Positions 5,538-8,182 of a stretch of DNA of 8,182 nucleotides are shown here, in pieces (the first letter of the stretch is position 1; every line of letters starts with the position of its first letter). A model generated the notes under the pieces. The model searched no databases. It had not been told where the DNA came from and worked only from the letters and a program-made list of their open reading frames with translations. This DNA is from an uncultured Prevotellaceae bacterium (GTDB lineage Bacteria > Bacteroidota > Bacteroidia > Bacteroidales > Bacteroidaceae), in the NCBI GenBank assembly GCA_946407325.1, contig CAMJNN010000053.1, positions 1-8,182 on the forward strand, written 5' to 3'. The translations under genes and the position numbers were made by a program.

Positions 5538-8126
5538 ATGAATTTCAAGAATTATACAATTAAAGCACAGGAGGCTGTGCAAGAGGCTGTGAATCTGGTA
5601 GAACGCCAGGGACAGCAGACCATCGAGCCAGTGCATCTGCTCAAAGGTGTGATGCAAACTGGAGAGAATATCATGAAGTTCGTCTTTCAGAAGTTGGGCA
5701 TGAACGAGCATCAGGTTTCCATGCGTCTTGATCAGGAAATCAGCAAGCTGCCTAAGGTACAGGGAGGCGAACCTTACTTGAGCCGTGAGGCCAATAGTGT
5801 GTTGCAACAGGCCGAGGACATTTCCAAGAAGATGGGCGATGAGTTTGTTTCCATCGAACCGATCTTGATGGCTTTGCTCAAGGTGAACAGCACTGCTTCT
5901 ACCATACTGAAGGATAATGGCATGACTGAGAAAGAACTGGCCAGCGCCATCGACGAACTGCGTAAGGGACAGAAAGTCAACTCACAATCGTCTGAAGACA
6001 CCTACCAGGCCCTAGACAAATATGCTATCAATCTGAACGAGGCTGCTCGAAGCGGCAAGCTCGACCCTGTGATTGGACGAGATGATGAGATTCGTCGTGT
6101 ACTGCAGATCTTGAGCCGACGCACCAAGAACAACCCTATCCTGATTGGCGAACCTGGTACTGGTAAGACGGCCATCGTTGAAGGCTTGGCACATCGAATC
6201 TTGCGAGGTGACGTACCAGAAAACCTGAAGAATAAACAAGTCTATTCACTCGATATGGGCGCCCTGATTGCAGGTGCCAAGTACAAGGGCGAGTTTGAAG
6301 AGCGATTGAAAGCCGTCATCAATGAAGTAACCAAGTCAGATGGCAACATCATCTTGTTCATCGATGAGATACATACATTGGTGGGTGCCGGCAAGAGCGA
6401 AGGCGCTATGGATGCAGCCAATATCCTGAAGCCTGCATTGGCCCGTGGTGAGTTGCGTAGCATCGGTGCCACTACCCTTGACGAATACCAGAAGTATTTC
6501 GAGAAAGACAAAGCACTGGAACGACGTTTCCAGGTAGTGATGGTGGACGAACCAAGCACGCTCGACACCATATCTATATTAAGAGGCTTGAAGGAGCGCT
6601 ACGAAAACCATCATCATGTGCGAATCAAGGATGATGCCATCATTGCGGCCGTAGAGCTGAGCAACCGTTATATCACCGATCGTTTCTTACCTGATAAGGC
6701 TATCGATCTGATGGACGAAGCAGCAGCTAAGTTGCGTATGGAGATTGACTCAGTGCCTGAAGAGCTGGATGAAATAACCCGTAAAATCAAACAGTTAGAG
6801 ATTGAGCGTGAGGCCATCAAGCGTGAAAACGATGAACCTAAACTTGAGCAGATTGGCAAAGAATTGGCGGAGCTCAAGGAACAGGAAAGTCAGTACAAGG
6901 CTAAGTGGCAAAACGAGAAGACGTTGGTCAATAAGATCCAGCAAAATAAGGTGGAAATCGAAAGTCTTAAGTTTGAGGCCGAACGTGCAGAACGTGAAGG
7001 CGACTATGGCAAGGTGGCTGAGATTCGTTATGGCAAGTTGCAGAACCTAAATCAGGAAATTGAAGATACCCAGCGCAAACTACACGAGTTACAGGGCGAT
7101 AAGGCTATGATTAAGGAGGAAGTGGATGATGAAGATATAGCCGAGGTGGTAGCACGTTGGACAGGCATTCCTGTAAGCAAGATGATGCAGAGCGAGCGTG
7201 AGAAACTACTACATCTCGAAGAAGAACTGCATAAGCGTGTCATCGGTCAGGACGAAGCCATCAAGGCCATCTCCGATGCTGTGCGTCGTAGTCGTGCAGG
7301 CTTACAAGATCCGAAGCGACCTATTGGCTCGTTCCTGTTCTTGGGTACCACAGGTGTAGGTAAGACTGAGTTGGCAAAGGCGTTGGCAGAGTTCCTGTTT
7401 GACGACGAGAGCATGATGACGCGTATTGATATGAGTGAGTATCAGGAGAAATTCACTGTATCTCGCCTTGTCGGAGCGCCTCCGGGCTACGTAGGATATG
7501 AAGAAGGTGGTCAGCTTACCGAGGCCGTTCGCCACAAGCCCTACTCTGTTGTGTTGTTCGACGAGATTGAGAAAGCGCATCCCGATGTGTTCAACATCCT
7601 GTTACAGGTATTGGACGATGGACGCCTGACCGATAACAAAGGTCGTACGGTCAACTTCAAGAACACCATCATCATCATGACTTCCAACATGGGTAGTAGC
7701 TATATCCAAAGTCAGATGGCGCAACTCAACGAAAGCAATAAACAACAGCTGCTGGCCGAGACCAAACGTAACGTCATGGAGATGCTGAAGAAGCAGATAC
7801 GTCCTGAGTTCCTCAACCGTATCGACGACACCATCATGTTTACCCCGCTCAACGAGAGCGAGATACGACAGATAGTCAACCTACAGTTGAACAACGTCCA
7901 GCGCATGCTGCACGACAATGGCGTAGAGCTCGAGGTTACCGACGACGCCCTCAACTACCTCGCGCAAGTAGGCTATGACCCAGAGTTCGGAGCTCGTCCT
8001 GTGAAACGTGCCATCCAGGACTACATGCTCAACGAACTCTCTCGCAAACTTCTTGGCGAAGAAATTGATCGCACTAAGCCAATCATAGTCGATTCGTTTG
8101 GCGAAGGCTTAGTATTCCGCAATTAA
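5538..8126 (+). CDS. clpB: ATP-dependent chaperone ClpB (disaggregase)
   Basis: An 862-residue hexameric AAA+ chaperone (E. coli ClpB has 857) that threads aggregated proteins through its central pore together with the DnaK system, in the cytoplasm. In order: the Clp N-terminal repeat domain (about 1-145); AAA-1 with Walker A GEPGTGKT (204-211), pore loop KYKGEFEER (Y249) and Walker B FIDE (D276-E277); the coiled-coil M domain (about 400-525, rich in Glu, Lys and Arg), which separates ClpB from ClpA and ClpC; AAA-2 with Walker A GTTGVGKT (603-610), pore loop GYVG (Y651), Walker B LFDE (D675-E676) and sensor TSNMGS; and the C-terminal small domain. No ClpP-binding IGF/IGL-type loop is evident. 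The second Walker A has Thr where GPTGVGKT is common, with the key Lys609 and Thr610 kept. AGGAG eight bases before the ATG fixes the start. Monocistronic, divergent from gpx. No obvious internal ATG for a short form near residue 149. Confidence 0.98.
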   Translation: MNFKNYTIKAQEAVQEAVNLVERQGQQTIEPVHLLKGVMQTGENIMKFVFQKLGMNEHQVSMRLDQEISKLPKVQGGEPYLSREANSVLQQAEDISKKMGDEFVSIEPILMALLKVNSTASTILKDNGMTEKELASAIDELRKGQKVNSQSSEDTYQALDKYAINLNEAARSGKLDPVIGRDDEIRRVLQILSRRTKNNPILIGEPGTGKTAIVEGLAHRILRGDVPENLKNKQVYSLDMGALIAGAKYKGEFEERLKAVINEVTKSDGNIILFIDEIHTLVGAGKSEGAMDAANILKPALARGELRSIGATTLDEYQKYFEKDKALERRFQVVMVDEPSTLDTISILRGLKERYENHHHVRIKDDAIIAAVELSNRYITDRFLPDKAIDLMDEAAAKLRMEIDSVPEELDEITRKIKQLEIEREAIKRENDEPKLEQIGKELAELKEQESQYKAKWQNEKTLVNKIQQNKVEIESLKFEAERAEREGDYGKVAEIRYGKLQNLNQEIEDTQRKLHELQGDKAMIKEEVDDEDIAEVVARWTGIPVSKMMQSEREKLLHLEEELHKRVIGQDEAIKAISDAVRRSRAGLQDPKRPIGSFLFLGTTGVGKTELAKALAEFLFDDESMMTRIDMSEYQEKFTVSRLVGAPPGYVGYEEGGQLTEAVRHKPYSVVLFDEIEKAHPDVFNILLQVLDDGRLTDNKGRTVNFKNTIIIMTSNMGSSYIQSQMAQLNESNKQQLLAETKRNVMEMLKKQIRPEFLNRIDDTIMFTPLNESEIRQIVNLQLNNVQRMLHDNGVELEVTDDALNYLAQVGYDPEFGARPVKRAIQDYMLNELSRKLLGEEIDRTKPIIVDSFGEGLVFRN

Positions 8127-8129
8127 AAC

Positions 8130-8160
8130 AAAGGCTGCATTTCTGCAGCCTTTTTCTTTT
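8130..8160 (+). terminator. Intrinsic terminator of clpB
   Basis: A perfect 10-bp stem, AAAGGCTGCA (8130-8139) and TGCAGCCTTT (8144-8153) with loop TTTC, merges into a T-rich tract at 8151-8160 (TTTTTCTTTT). It begins four bases after the clpB stop. The flanking A-run gives it some symmetry, but only the plus strand has the long T-tract. The last 22 bases of the window show nothing further. Confidence 0.93.
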
Positions 8161-8182
8161 ATAATGTATTTTGCTTGAGTTT

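Noticed and set aside
5538..8126. ClpB second Walker A reading GTTGVGKT instead of GPTGVGKT
   Set aside because: Lys609 and Thr610, the nucleotide-binding residues, are intact and a substitution at that position is tolerated in the family; not evidence of a defect.

Overview
The window looks like an ordinary core-genome segment of a member of the Bacteroidota, most likely Bacteroidales and plausibly a Prevotella-like organism. Three things support this. Several genes are preceded by the Bacteroidota promoter pattern (TTTG, about 19-21 bases, TAnnTTTG). The isoleucyl-tRNA synthetase has the eukaryote-like type sequence typical of this phylum. The base composition is moderate and intergenic regions are AT-rich. 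No mobile element, phage gene, CRISPR array, tRNA or rRNA is visible, and all five genes read cleanly without frameshifts.

Layout from left to right. (1) 1-1994, minus strand: the first 664 codons of ileS; its 3' part lies outside the window. (2) 1995-2182: a divergent intergenic region with two back-to-back promoters, one for ileS and one for the next gene. (3) 2183-3430, plus strand: a DUF1015-family protein of unknown function. (4) 3462-4559, minus strand: a secreted lipoprotein esterase resembling carbohydrate esterase family 2, convergent with the DUF1015 gene. An unusual 21-bp inverted repeat spans its 3' end. (5) 4703-5251, minus strand: a glutathione peroxidase-like thiol peroxidase, closed by a strong intrinsic terminator that separates it from the esterase. 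(6) 5252-5537: a second divergent control region, with a clear gpx promoter, a weaker clpB promoter and a 13-bp palindrome. (7) 5538-8126, plus strand: clpB, complete, followed by an intrinsic terminator at 8130-8160.

The genes do not form one pathway. They cover translation (ileS), peroxide defence (gpx), protein disaggregation (clpB), cell-envelope carbohydrate deacetylation (the esterase) and one conserved protein of unknown role. gpx and clpB are divergent neighbours and both are stress genes, so shared control is possible, but the sequence does not show it.

I do not see a convincing new biological system. The points most worth a second look are the 21-bp inverted repeat that copies the catalytic-histidine codons of the esterase in reverse across its stop codon, the swapped GIHH signature in IleRS, the Asp-to-Asn change in the esterase His block, and the palindromic elements upstream of clpB.
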